Positions 52,830-61,068 of a DNA stretch of 64,000 bases are shown piece by piece. Every line of letters starts with the position of its first letter. The stretch's first letter is position 1. Made by a program: the position numbers and the translations under genes. The notes under the pieces are model-generated. The model worked only from the letters and a program-made list of their open reading frames with translations. It did no database searches and was not told the origin of the DNA. Source of the DNA: Mesorhizobium sp. M9A.F.Ca.ET.002.03.1.2 (GTDB taxonomy: Bacteria; Pseudomonadota; Alphaproteobacteria; Rhizobiales; Rhizobiaceae); assembly GCF_003952365.1 (NCBI RefSeq), contig NZ_CP034443.1, positions 5,697,001 through 5,761,000 of the forward strand. Direction: 5' to 3'.

Positions 52830-54845
52830 CTACGCAATCCCACCCATCACCGCATAGGCGCCGGCGACGCGCCCATCTTCCAGGCGAACGACAGCGGTGA
52901 CGATCGAGCCGTACGAGCCGCGCCAGACGCTGTGGACTGCCTTATGCGTGGCGGTCGCCACAAGGACGCGCCCGGTGAAGTGCGCGCCGCTGCGCTGCAC
53001 GGCGACAGGCTCACCGTTGACATGAACTTTTACGCTGGCGGACTCAGCCTCGCCATATAGACTGAGCGTGATGGTTATCTCGTCCTGGCCGCCCGAACGG
53101 CGCGTTTCGGCGGCAAGCGTGACGGTGAGCGACGCATCGATATTGCTGGACGGAAAGCCACCGCCCCGACCAGGAAATACATCATCGGTCAATTCAGGCG
53201 TGCGCGGCGGGCTGGTGCGGCGCTGGCCAGAGCGCTCGAAGTCGCCGGCCAGCCGAAGCAGCTTAGTATCACTGTGGGCTTTGCCGGCGAAGGTCAGGCC
53301 GACCGGCATGCCGATATCGGCCATCGTGCCCATCGGCACGGTCACGGTCGGAATGCCGAGATGGCGCGGCACCAGATTGCCGTTGGCGACCCAGGTGCCG
53401 TTGCGCCAGGCGAGCGCCGCGGAGGCCTCGTTGACATCCGCATCGGCCGGACCGACGCCGGCGACGGCGGGAAACACGACCGCGTCGAGCCTTTGCGCGT
53501 CGAGCCAATCTTCGAAGTCGACGCGCCGCGTTGCCTCGAGGCCTTTCAGGCCGGCCTCCAGCTCGGGGATATCAGCGAAGGGTGTCACGCCCAGCTTCGC
53601 CCGTTCGACATATTCCGCCAGATCGAAACTGTCCTCATAACGATCCGGCAGCGTGCCCGGCGGCTGCGGAAAGATCCTTGGGCCGTCGACCGAAGCGAGA
53701 TCGGGGATGGTCGGGTCGGCATTGGCGCGTAGAAAATCGTCCCAGGCGAAGACGCACAGGTCCCATATCTCGCGCTCGGCGAATCCTTCCGGCACCAGCC
53801 CGCGATCGACCATGTTCTTTGTGCCCGGCCGGTCGCGCTCATAGTTGGAGACGACAGGGAAATCGACTTCGACCACATCAGCCCCGAGCAGCCTGAGATC
53901 CGCTGCCGCCTGCTCCCACAGATCCAGCACCGACGCGCGGGTCTGGATCGGAACGTCAGCCTCCGTATCGCGGCCGATATACATGCGCGGCACGCCGAGC
54001 CGTATGCCTTGCAGCGCTCCTTCCAGCCTGAGGCCGGTGTAGCGTGGCGGCCGCACATCCGAGCTCTTCGGCAGCGCCACCCAGGGCTGCGCGCGCCAGA
54101 AATCGCCTCTCGTGTCGGGGTCGTCGGCGACGATCACGTCGAGCAGTTCGAGCAGATCCGGCACGCTGCGCGTATGCGGCACCACCACGTCCATGGTCGG
54201 CACCAGCGGCCAGTTGCCGCGCACGGAAATGACGCCGCGCGACGGCGTGTAGGCGACCAGCGCATTGTTCGACGCTGGCGCCCGGCCCGAAGACCATGTC
54301 TCCTCGCCGAGCCCGAAGGCGGCGAAACTGGCGGCTGTCGCGGTGCCCGAGCCGTTGGACGAGCCGGACGCGAAGGCCGCGGTCAGGTAATCGGAATTGT
54401 AGGGGCTTTCCGCCCGGCCGTAGACGCCGCGCTGCATGCCGCCATTGGCCATCGGCGGCATGTTGGTGAGCCCGATCAGCACCGCGCCGCCGGCCCTGAG
54501 CCGCGCGATGGTGAAGGCGTCCTCATTGGCGATCAGATGTTCGAAGGCTGGCGAGCCGGCGGCCACCGTCAGGCCCGATACCTTGTAGCTGTCCTTGGCG
54601 GTGTAGGGGATGCCGTCCAGCGGCCCGAGCGCGGCTCCCTCCCTACGCCGCAGGTCGGATGCAGCAGCCTCCTCAAACATCTTGGGATTGAGCACGGGAA
54701 CGGCGTTGAGGGTGATGCCGTGGCGGTCATACCTGGCGATGCGCCTGAGATACGCGCCAACCAGTTCGACGCTGGTGACGGTGCCGCCTTCCAGCGCCCG
54801 CCGCAACTGCGCGATCGACGCTTCGACGATGCTGAGATCGGTCAT
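52830..54845 (-). CDS. amidase-signature family hydrolase
   Basis: A 671-residue protein from ATG 54845 (upstream residues come from a repeat). The amidase signature spans ~10-500: Lys in PYTAKDSYKVSG, the Ser-rich loop AFASGSSNGSGTATAASFAA, FGLGEETWSSGRAPASNNAL and TPSRGVISVRGNWPLVPTMD. A C-terminal extension of ~140 residues with beta-strand character (ASVKVHVNGEPVAVQRSGAH) is unusual for the family. It hydrolyses an amide; the substrate is unknown. No signal peptide is seen. Confidence 0.88.
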   Translation of the reverse strand: MTDLSIVEASIAQLRRALEGGTVTSVELVGAYLRRIARYDRHGITLNAVPVLNPKMFEEAAASDLRRREGAALGPLDGIPYTAKDSYKVSGLTVAAGSPAFEHLIANEDAFTIARLRAGGAVLIGLTNMPPMANGGMQRGVYGRAESPYNSDYLTAAFASGSSNGSGTATAASFAAFGLGEETWSSGRAPASNNALVAYTPSRGVISVRGNWPLVPTMDVVVPHTRSVPDLLELLDVIVADDPDTRGDFWRAQPWVALPKSSDVRPPRYTGLRLEGALQGIRLGVPRMYIGRDTEADVPIQTRASVLDLWEQAAADLRLLGADVVEVDFPVVSNYERDRPGTKNMVDRGLVPEGFAEREIWDLCVFAWDDFLRANADPTIPDLASVDGPRIFPQPPGTLPDRYEDSFDLAEYVERAKLGVTPFADIPELEAGLKGLEATRRVDFEDWLDAQRLDAVVFPAVAGVGPADADVNEASAALAWRNGTWVANGNLVPRHLGIPTVTVPMGTMADIGMPVGLTFAGKAHSDTKLLRLAGDFERSGQRRTSPPRTPELTDDVFPGRGGGFPSSNIDASLTVTLAAETRRSGGQDEITITLSLYGEAESASVKVHVNGEPVAVQRSGAHFTGRVLVATATHKAVHSVWRGSYGSIVTAVVRLEDGRVAGAYAVMGGIA

Positions 54846-54892
54846 GGGTGTATTTTCCAAGGTTAGTGACGATTGGCGAAGGCGATGACGAC

Positions 54893-54946
54893 ATCCAATC
54901 TCCCCCTTGTGGGGGAGATGTCCGGTAGGACAGAGGGGGGCGTCTA
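54893..54946. repeat. single family A palindromic repeat
   Basis: aatctcccccttgtggggga, then gatgtccggtaggacagagg. It separates the WD40 gene end from the amidase gene start. Confidence 0.85.
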
Positions 54947-54966
54947 AGCGCCGATCAAAAATTTGT

Positions 54967-56652
54967 TCACTCCGGCGCGCCAGCAAAAAGCACCACGCCG
55001 TCGCCGCCGGCCGCCGGCCAGTCGCGGATGGCGCGGTCGTAGCCGCCGGTCAGCATCGTGCCGTCGGCGGCGAACGCCACCGCGTAGACCGGTCCGGACT
55101 GGCTGTCGAACAGGGCGGTCTCGTTGCCGGTTTCCATATCCCACAGCCGTGCCGTGCCGTCGAGCGAGCCGGAAAGCAGGCGCTTGCCGTCGGCCGACAG
55201 CGCCAGCGCATAGACCGTGCCCGAATGGCCCTCGAGGCGCCTGACTTCGCGGCCGGTGTCGAGATCCCAAAGCTTGATCGTATAGTCGCCGCTGCCTGTG
55301 ATCAGATGATGCCCGTCGGCCATGAACACGACTCCATAGGGGCCGTGCTCATGCCCGCGCCAGCTGCGCAGCTGCTTGCCGGTGTCGATATCCCATAGCT
55401 TCAGCGTGCCGTCGATGCTGCCGCTGACCGCGCGTGTGCCGTCGGGCGAGACGGCGACGCCGCTGATCGACCAATCGTGCTTCGTCAGCACATGCAGCAC
55501 GGAGCCCTTCTCGATATCCCAGACGATGACCCTGCCGGTATCGTGCCCGCTGACGGCGCGTTTGCCGTCGGGGCTGATGGCGAGCTTGTTGACGCCGCCG
55601 TTCTGCCCTGACGAGAACACATGCAGTACCGCGCCATCGGAGACCTGGCGCAGCACGATCTCGCCGTCGTCGCCCGCCGTCAGCGCCCGCGTCCCGTCCG
55701 GCATGAACAGCGCGGTGCGCGCCATGTCCTTGTGGGTGCCGAGGGTGCGGATCAGGCGCTTGCCGTCGACATCCCAAAGCTTGATCGTGTGGTCGGTGCT
55801 GGCGCTCAGAATCGAGTGCCCGCCGGACGCCACCGCCAGCCAGACGACAGCATCACGGTGGCCATCGGGTTGCGTCGGCTGCGGCGGTGGAGCCGGGGGC
55901 AGCGGCGCGACGGTCTGCGGTGTCGGAGCGGGCGCTGGTGCAGCCTCCGGCGACGAGACAGGCGGGGCAAGCGCAACCTCGGTTGGCGAGGCAGGCGCCA
56001 ACGGGGTATTCGGCGGTTGCACCTGCTCGACCCCGGCGCCAGAGTCCACAGTTTGCCCATCCCCATCGCCGGATTGATCGCCGTTTCCGCTCGGCAGCGA
56101 AGGCCCCGCCATTGCATTGGGCGTCGAAGCAGGCACAGCCTGCTCTGGCGGCGCAACCGCTGCCTCAGGCGCAACCGCTGCCTCAGGCGGACCCGACGCG
56201 GCGGGTACTTCCGGCGCAGAGGCCGGTGCGCTGGCGACATCTTCGCCCTTCGGGGCGTTCGGCACGGGTTGCTCGGCGGTCAAGTCCTTGCCGGCGTTTG
56301 GCCGCTCCGGCCAGGGGCCGAACTGGTCGGCCACCAGAGCGAGAACGGCAAGGAACGGAACGACGGCGAAGAGCTTCCGCAGGCGTGGTCGTCCGCCGGG
56401 TTGCGTTTCGGCACCTCGGCCGAACAAGGGCGCGGCTGGTCCCGGCTTCGACCGGCCTGACAACAGGCCGGCCCAGAACAGCAGGGCTGCAAGCGCCGAG
56501 ACGATGCCCGCCACCCCGAAAAAAGCCAGGCGCACGGAGGCGAAAGCGTCGCCAGCGCCCTCGCCGCCCAGCACGAAATACACACGTGTGAGGCAGAGCA
56601 CGCCGACCGCCAGCAGCAGCACCGCGAGCAGCCTGTCGGTAAACCTGTTCAT
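54967..56652 (-). CDS. membrane-anchored WD40-repeat protein
   Basis: A 561-residue protein from ATG 56652. Three hydrophobic segments in the first ~115 residues (LLAVLLLAVGVLCLTRVYFV; LAFFGVAGIVSALAALLFWA; LFAVVPFLAVLALVADQFGP), then a ~150-residue Ala/Pro-rich linker with an AAVAPEAAVAPPE repeat, and a C-terminal beta-propeller of seven WD repeats (e.g. ILSASTDHTIKLWDVDGKRL, AVSGSIDGTLKLWDIDTGKQ, LITGSGDYTIKLWDLDTGRE). WD propellers are protein scaffolds. A role at the envelope is inferred from the layout; the partner is unknown. Confidence 0.88.
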   Translation of the reverse strand: MNRFTDRLLAVLLLAVGVLCLTRVYFVLGGEGAGDAFASVRLAFFGVAGIVSALAALLFWAGLLSGRSKPGPAAPLFGRGAETQPGGRPRLRKLFAVVPFLAVLALVADQFGPWPERPNAGKDLTAEQPVPNAPKGEDVASAPASAPEVPAASGPPEAAVAPEAAVAPPEQAVPASTPNAMAGPSLPSGNGDQSGDGDGQTVDSGAGVEQVQPPNTPLAPASPTEVALAPPVSSPEAAPAPAPTPQTVAPLPPAPPPQPTQPDGHRDAVVWLAVASGGHSILSASTDHTIKLWDVDGKRLIRTLGTHKDMARTALFMPDGTRALTAGDDGEIVLRQVSDGAVLHVFSSGQNGGVNKLAISPDGKRAVSGHDTGRVIVWDIEKGSVLHVLTKHDWSISGVAVSPDGTRAVSGSIDGTLKLWDIDTGKQLRSWRGHEHGPYGVVFMADGHHLITGSGDYTIKLWDLDTGREVRRLEGHSGTVYALALSADGKRLLSGSLDGTARLWDMETGNETALFDSQSGPVYAVAFAADGTMLTGGYDRAIRDWPAAGGDGVVLFAGAPE

Positions 56653-56774
56653 TGGGCTCCCCCCTTGGGCCGCCATCCGTTTCGCCCATAATGATGCCGG
56701 TCAACGCCGGGCTTGTCGATGTCCTTCTGTTGATGGCCGATCTCTCCCTCGTGACTGAGATTGGCTCTCCGTTC

Positions 56775-57545
56775 TCACCGCAATTCCACCCACACCGGCG
56801 CGTGGTCGCTGGCGCCGGTCTCGCCGCGCACGTCCCGGTCGATCCCTGCCCCGGCCAATCGACGCGCCAGCTTCTTGCTGAGCAACATATGATCCAGCCG
56901 CAAGCCGGCGTCGCGCGGCCAGCGGTTGCGGCGATAATCCCAGAATGTGTAGAGCGTCTCCTTAGGGTGTTTCTTGCGCAGCGCGTCGGTCCAACCCTGG
57001 TCGAGGAGTGCTGCGAAGGTTTCCCGGCTTTCCGGCTGCACCAACGCATTGTCGTCATAGGAGCGGGTCGGGTAGATGTCGCGCGGCTCGGGCACGATGT
57101 TGTAGTCGCCGGCCAGCACCACCGGCAGGCCGGTGTCGAACAGTTCCGCGGCATGCGCGTTCAGGCGTTCGTGCCAGGCCAGTTTGTAGGCGAATTTCGG
57201 GCCGGGCTGCGGGTTGCCGTTCGGCGCATAGAGCGAGGCGACGACGATGCCGTTGACCGCCGCCTCGATGTAGCGGGCCTGCTGGTCGCTCTCGTCGCCG
57301 GGCAGCGCCTCGCGGGTCAGCACGGGTTCGGAACCGCGCGCGAGTATGGCGACGCCGTTCCAGGTCGGCTGCCCAACAAACACCGCGCCATAGCCGGCCG
57401 CGGCGAGTGCCGTGCGCGGAAACTGCGTCTGCCTTGCCTTGAGTTCCTGCAGGCAGACGATATCGGGCCTGGCGGCAGCCAGCCAGGCCAGCAGGTTTTG
57501 CAGCCGGCTGTTGATGTTGTTGATATTGAAGGTGGCGATCTTCAT
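56775..57545 (-). CDS. xth: exonuclease III-type AP endonuclease
   Basis: A 256-residue EEP-fold nuclease: MKIATFNINNINSRLQNLLA, Glu in DIVCLQELKARQ, YAPNG, catalytic Asp/Asn in VVLAGDYNIVPEPRD, WDYRRNRWPRDAGLRLDHML, and the final GASDHAPVWVEL. It nicks DNA at abasic sites and removes 3' blocks. The downstream hydrolase gene is upstream in transcription and ends seven bases before this start, so the two form an operon. Confidence 0.93.
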   Translation of the reverse strand: MKIATFNINNINSRLQNLLAWLAAARPDIVCLQELKARQTQFPRTALAAAGYGAVFVGQPTWNGVAILARGSEPVLTREALPGDESDQQARYIEAAVNGIVVASLYAPNGNPQPGPKFAYKLAWHERLNAHAAELFDTGLPVVLAGDYNIVPEPRDIYPTRSYDDNALVQPESRETFAALLDQGWTDALRKKHPKETLYTFWDYRRNRWPRDAGLRLDHMLLSKKLARRLAGAGIDRDVRGETGASDHAPVWVELR

Positions 57546-57552
57546 CGACACG

Positions 57553-58200
57553 TCAGGAAGCGATCCTGTTAGCCCACGCCTTTACCGCATCAGTCATCGT
57601 CTTCAGATGATCGGCGGTGGAGAAGCCGGAGACGCTCTTGCGCGGCTTCAAATCGTGGTCGCCGTCCTCCAGCCAGAACATTTCGATGCTGTCGGAGAGA
57701 TCGTAGGTCGCGACCTCGTCCTTCGTGCCGAACTCGTCGCGCGTACCCTGGAAGATCAATGTCGGGGTTTGGAGGCCGGCCAGATGCTTGGTGCGCAACT
57801 GCGTCGGCTTGGCCGGCGGGTGGAAGGGATAGGCCAGACAAAGCAGGCCGGAGATTTCGCCCCTGGAAAACATCTCGTCGGCGATCATCGAGGCGACGCG
57901 GCCGCCCATCGACTTACCGCCGACGATCAGCGGGCCGGTCACACCCTTTGCCCTGAGGTCGGCGATCGCCTTGATGTATTCGGGATTCACCGCCTCGGCG
58001 CGCGGCGGCGGCTTGCGGTGGCCATAGCGGCGGGCGGCCATGTAGTGGAATTCAAAGCGCGCGACCCGGAAGCCGGCGACAGCCAGCGCTTTTGCCGTGG
58101 CGGTCATCGGGGCCGAGTCCATCGGCGCCCCGGCGCCATGGGCGAGAAGGATGGTGATGGGGGCGGTCGCGGGACCGTCGAGGAGGAAGCTAGTGGGCAT
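57553..58200 (-). CDS. alpha/beta-hydrolase of the KANSL3/Tex30-like family
   Basis: A 215-residue hydrolase: LLAHGAGAPMDSAPMTATAK (oxyanion region), the nucleophile elbow VGGKSMGGRVASMIAD, the acid in TPTLIFQGTRDEFGT and the His in LEDGDHDLKPRK. The triad Ser/Asp/His is complete. The family is widespread with unknown substrates. It is the first gene of a pair with xth. Confidence 0.85.
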   Translation of the reverse strand: MPTSFLLDGPATAPITILLAHGAGAPMDSAPMTATAKALAVAGFRVARFEFHYMAARRYGHRKPPPRAEAVNPEYIKAIADLRAKGVTGPLIVGGKSMGGRVASMIADEMFSRGEISGLLCLAYPFHPPAKPTQLRTKHLAGLQTPTLIFQGTRDEFGTKDEVATYDLSDSIEMFWLEDGDHDLKPRKSVSGFSTADHLKTMTDAVKAWANRIAS

Positions 58201-58232
58201 GACGATGACGTCCTGGTGCGACGGCGACGCTG

Positions 58233-58408
58233 CCCATCTCCCCCCTTGTGGGGGAGATGCCCGGCAGGGCAGAGGGGGGCGTGAAGGAATGCCAGCCTTC
58301 GGTCAAACTTCTGAGAGGAAAAACGCCATGAAATTGGTCGGACCGCTGGCGGGACAGCGCCCCCCTCTGTCCTGCCGAACATCTCCCCCACAAGGGGGGA
58401 GATCGGCT
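58233..58408. repeat. facing pair of family A palindromic repeats
   Basis: Copies at about 58233-58282 and 58357-58408 in opposite orientation, between the hydrolase gene start and the BRCT/TPR gene stop. Confidence 0.85.
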
Positions 58409-58434
58409 GTCATCTCGGCCTTCGCCAACCATCG

Positions 58435-59640
58435 TTACCCCGCCGACATCCGCGCCAGCTGCAAATCGATGAACTGGATGCCCTTGGCCGCCATACGCGC
58501 CCATTCGGAGCTGGCGTCGAGCTCGAGGTAGCGCGACCAGTTCCGCCGTGCCTCGGCAAGGTTGCCTGCATCGAACTCCAACCGTGCCAGGTTGAAAACC
58601 GCATCGGCATAGTTGGCGTCGAGTACGATCGCCTTTTGCAGGTGCCGGCGCGCCGAGGCTTCGCGGCCTTCGTCGCTCATCAGCCCGGCGAGATTGAACC
58701 AGGCCTCGACAAAGCCAGGATCGAGCTTGATCGCGCGCGCATAGTCGTGCGCCGCCTCGGCCGCGCGGCCGGCGGCGCGCAGGCAGTTGGCGCGGTTGAA
58801 GGCGGCGATGGCATCGGTCGGATCGATGGAAAGGCAGCGCTGGTAGAGCACCGCCGCCTGCTCGTGGTCTTCAGCCGCTTCCGCGGCTTCGGCGTCGGCG
58901 AACAGCTCTTCCAGCGTGTCGTCATCCGCCGACCCCAGATCGAACAGCAACTGGCCGTCGAGCTCGCTCTGGCCGTCCTCGAGATAGATCGCATCGGCGC
59001 GGCCATGCTGCGAGCCGACATTGAGCGACTTGGCGGTCAGCGAGGCGACCGGGCCGGAGCGATGCACCGAGCGCGCGATCGCTCCCCAGGAGGCGCCGCC
59101 GGCAACCAGCCCGGCATATTTGCGGGCCAGGATCAGGTCGCGGAACGAATAGGGTTCGCAATCATGCTCGAAGGCATCGAACAGGCTGAGAAGGTCGAGA
59201 GCATCGGCGGCCAGCCGCGACTGATCAAGAAGCGATTGCCGCGACAAGGCCGAGGCCTCCGGCGCCTTCATCAGCCCGAGCAGGCGCAAAAAACCGTTTT
59301 CGCTGATCAGCTTTCGGCCGGCCGCGTGCTCAGCCGCGACACGGCGCTCGATCTCGGCATCCCCGGCCTTGGCGAGATATGTGCGTCCGAATACCACATG
59401 GGTGGTGCGCCTGGTGACGCCGCGCCGCAACTGGCCGTGCTGGCGCTCGACCTCGCGCGCCGCCAGCCTGAGCGGGAACGCCGCCAGCGCGCCGATGGTG
59501 CCGACGACGCTACCCGGGGTGTTATGCCGGTGGGCGCCGTCACCCTTTGCTCTTGCCGACAGCCTTGAGAAGATTGGCCTTGAGCGGGTTTTCCTTGGCC
59601 GCGGCGCCCTTGCCCTTGGCCGCAGGCTTCGCCGCTTCAT
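58435..59640 (-). CDS. BRCT / MerR-like HTH / TPR protein next to ku
   Basis: Up to 401 residues. An N-terminal BRCT-like domain (~50-130): GQLRRGVTRRTTHVVFG corresponds to the GG-x-V...TTHLV strand, and GRKLISENGFLRLLG to the closing IISEEFL helix. Next is a MerR-like helix-turn-helix (YSFRDLILARKYAGLVAGGA ... GAIARSVHRSG), an acidic linker, and three to four TPR units (AAVLYQRCLSIDPTDAIAAF, YARAIKLDPGFVEAWFNLAG, KAIVLDANYADAVFNLARLE). ATG 59640 lies inside the ku 3' end in another frame; a later non-ATG start is possible. Co-transcription with ku points to a role in DNA end joining, which is inference. Confidence 0.8.
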   Translation of the reverse strand: MKRRSLRPRARAPRPRKTRSRPIFSRLSARAKGDGAHRHNTPGSVVGTIGALAAFPLRLAAREVERQHGQLRRGVTRRTTHVVFGRTYLAKAGDAEIERRVAAEHAAGRKLISENGFLRLLGLMKAPEASALSRQSLLDQSRLAADALDLLSLFDAFEHDCEPYSFRDLILARKYAGLVAGGASWGAIARSVHRSGPVASLTAKSLNVGSQHGRADAIYLEDGQSELDGQLLFDLGSADDDTLEELFADAEAAEAAEDHEQAAVLYQRCLSIDPTDAIAAFNRANCLRAAGRAAEAAHDYARAIKLDPGFVEAWFNLAGLMSDEGREASARRHLQKAIVLDANYADAVFNLARLEFDAGNLAEARRNWSRYLELDASSEWARMAAKGIQFIDLQLARMSAG

Positions 59641-60445
59641 CGGCCTTGCTCTTCGACTTGGCCGGCGGCTTGGCCGATTGCGACAGGCTGGCCTTCAGCG
59701 CATCCATCAGGTTGATGACGTTGCCGCGCTCGGGTGCGGCCGCGATGATCGGCTTGTGACCCTTGAGCTTCTCGCGGATCATCGCCATCAGCGCGATCTC
59801 GTAGCGGTCCTCGTAGTTCTTCGGATCGAAGGTGGTTTCCTTCTGCTTGATCAGCGCTTCGGCGAGCTGCAGCATTTCCGGGTCGGGCTTGCCCCCCGGA
59901 ATGTTGCCGAAATATTCAGCCGTGCCGCGCACTTCGTTCGGATTCCTCAAGGTGCAGACGAACATGCCGTTCTCGCGCGCGCCGATCGTTACCACGCGCT
60001 CGCGGCTGGACAGAACCAGCCGCGCGATCGCCAGCTTGCCCGACTTGCGCATCGCCTCGCGCAGCACGACGAAGGTCTCTTCGGCCATCGCGCCATCCGG
60101 CGCCAGATAATAGGGCGCGTCCTGGTAGATGACGTCGACCTCGCCCTCGTCGACGAAGGCCTCGATGTTCATCGTATGATTGGATTCGATGCGCACCGCG
60201 TCGAGGTCGGTGTCATCGATGATGATGTACTGCTTGTCCTCGTATTCGTAGCCCTTGATCAGGTCCGAACGCTCGACCAGCCCGAGTTCGGGATCGACCG
60301 GCTTCATGTTGATGCGGTTGTGCGTCTTCTTGTGCAACTGGTTGAAGCTGATCCGCTCGCTGGCGCTCGTCGCCGGATAGAGCCGGACCGGACAGCTGAC
60401 GAGACTGAGCTTGAGGTAACCTTTCCAACTTGCCCTGGGCGCCAT
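59540..60445 (-). CDS. ku: non-homologous end-joining protein Ku
   Basis: A 301-residue bacterial Ku: MAPRASWKGYLKLSLVSCPV, RISFNQLHKKTHNRINMKPV, IEAFVDEGEVDVIYQDAPYY and ARENGMFVCTLRNPNEVRG are the core beta-barrel. A Lys/Ala-rich C-terminal tail (~250-301) is typical of the extended DNA-interacting tails of rhizobial Ku. Ku rings bind double-strand ends and recruit LigD, encoded 590 bases upstream on the same strand. The stop overlaps the BRCT/TPR gene. Confidence 0.97.
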   Translation of the reverse strand: MAPRASWKGYLKLSLVSCPVRLYPATSASERISFNQLHKKTHNRINMKPVDPELGLVERSDLIKGYEYEDKQYIIIDDTDLDAVRIESNHTMNIEAFVDEGEVDVIYQDAPYYLAPDGAMAEETFVVLREAMRKSGKLAIARLVLSSRERVVTIGARENGMFVCTLRNPNEVRGTAEYFGNIPGGKPDPEMLQLAEALIKQKETTFDPKNYEDRYEIALMAMIREKLKGHKPIIAAAPERGNVINLMDALKASLSQSAKPPAKSKSKADEAAKPAAKGKGAAAKENPLKANLLKAVGKSKG

Positions 60446-60491
60446 GAAATTCTCCTACGCGGCCGTGCACTGTCGAACTGTTTGCAGCGCT

Positions 60492-60510
60492 GTTCGTCCG
60501 GAGGACGAAC
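60492..60510. promoter_or_regulatory. inverted repeat upstream of ku
   Basis: GTTCGTCC-gga-GGACGAAC, a perfect eight-base stem, stands 47 bases before the ku ATG. It could be an operator or a leader hairpin. Confidence 0.45.
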
Positions 60511-60537
60511 GAGGCTGCGGAAATCCTACATCCATCC

Positions 60538-60823
60538 TTACAATACCGGCAAATCCCTAGCGAAGTCTTCCATGTCGCCCAGGGGTCGCCAGAAGACCCG
60601 ATAGCGAAGAATAGTTCAAATCTTCCGGAGCGTCGATGGATTCCAGATCGGACCGGCGCACCGGCGTCACTAGCTCTACCGGACGGATCAGGCTCTGTGC
60701 GTCGGCCAAAAGATCGGCCAAATCTTTGCCTCGACCCGCTTTGACGCTGGAGTTTCGAAGTTTGCGATCGGCCATGACCGGTCGCCGGCCCGCCGGCAGA
60801 TAATCGGCCAAATGATCGGCCAA
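60538..60823 (-). pseudogene. decayed 3' end of a second ligD copy
   Basis: On the minus strand SDLESIDAPEDLNYSSL matches the LigD C-terminus PDLESIDAPEDLNYSSL. A frameshift follows, then GDPWA and, in another frame, EDFARDLPVL followed by TAA at 60538. The intact ligD gene at 61035 encodes SGDPWADMEEFARDLPVL and then runs into a repeat, so this fragment appears to keep the ancestral stop codon. Confidence 0.8.
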
Positions 60824-60904
60824 TATTCCTATTAATCTGGAAAAAGTCGTTTATGATTATATAGTTACCAGTTATGAAGTTCGGCCAATCTCGTGTATTG
60901 CCGG

Positions 60905-61068
60905 ACTGCCCGAGCGGCCGAGACGGAGAGGGGGAGCCACGCCGCACATCCGCATATGGAACAGTGGAATCTTGCCTCGGTAGCGCCTTACGAAGTCCCC
61001 TCTCCGGCCGCTTGGCGGCCACCTCTCCCCCGTTTCACGGGGGAGAGGAACCCAAGACCGGCAAATCC
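60905..61068. repeat. family B palindromic repeat at the ligD 3' end
   Basis: Arms cggccgagacggagaggggg and cctctccggccgcttggcgg...cccccgtttcacgggggaga with boundary gaggaacccaag. Its right end supplies the last residues and the stop codon of ligD. Confidence 0.85.
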
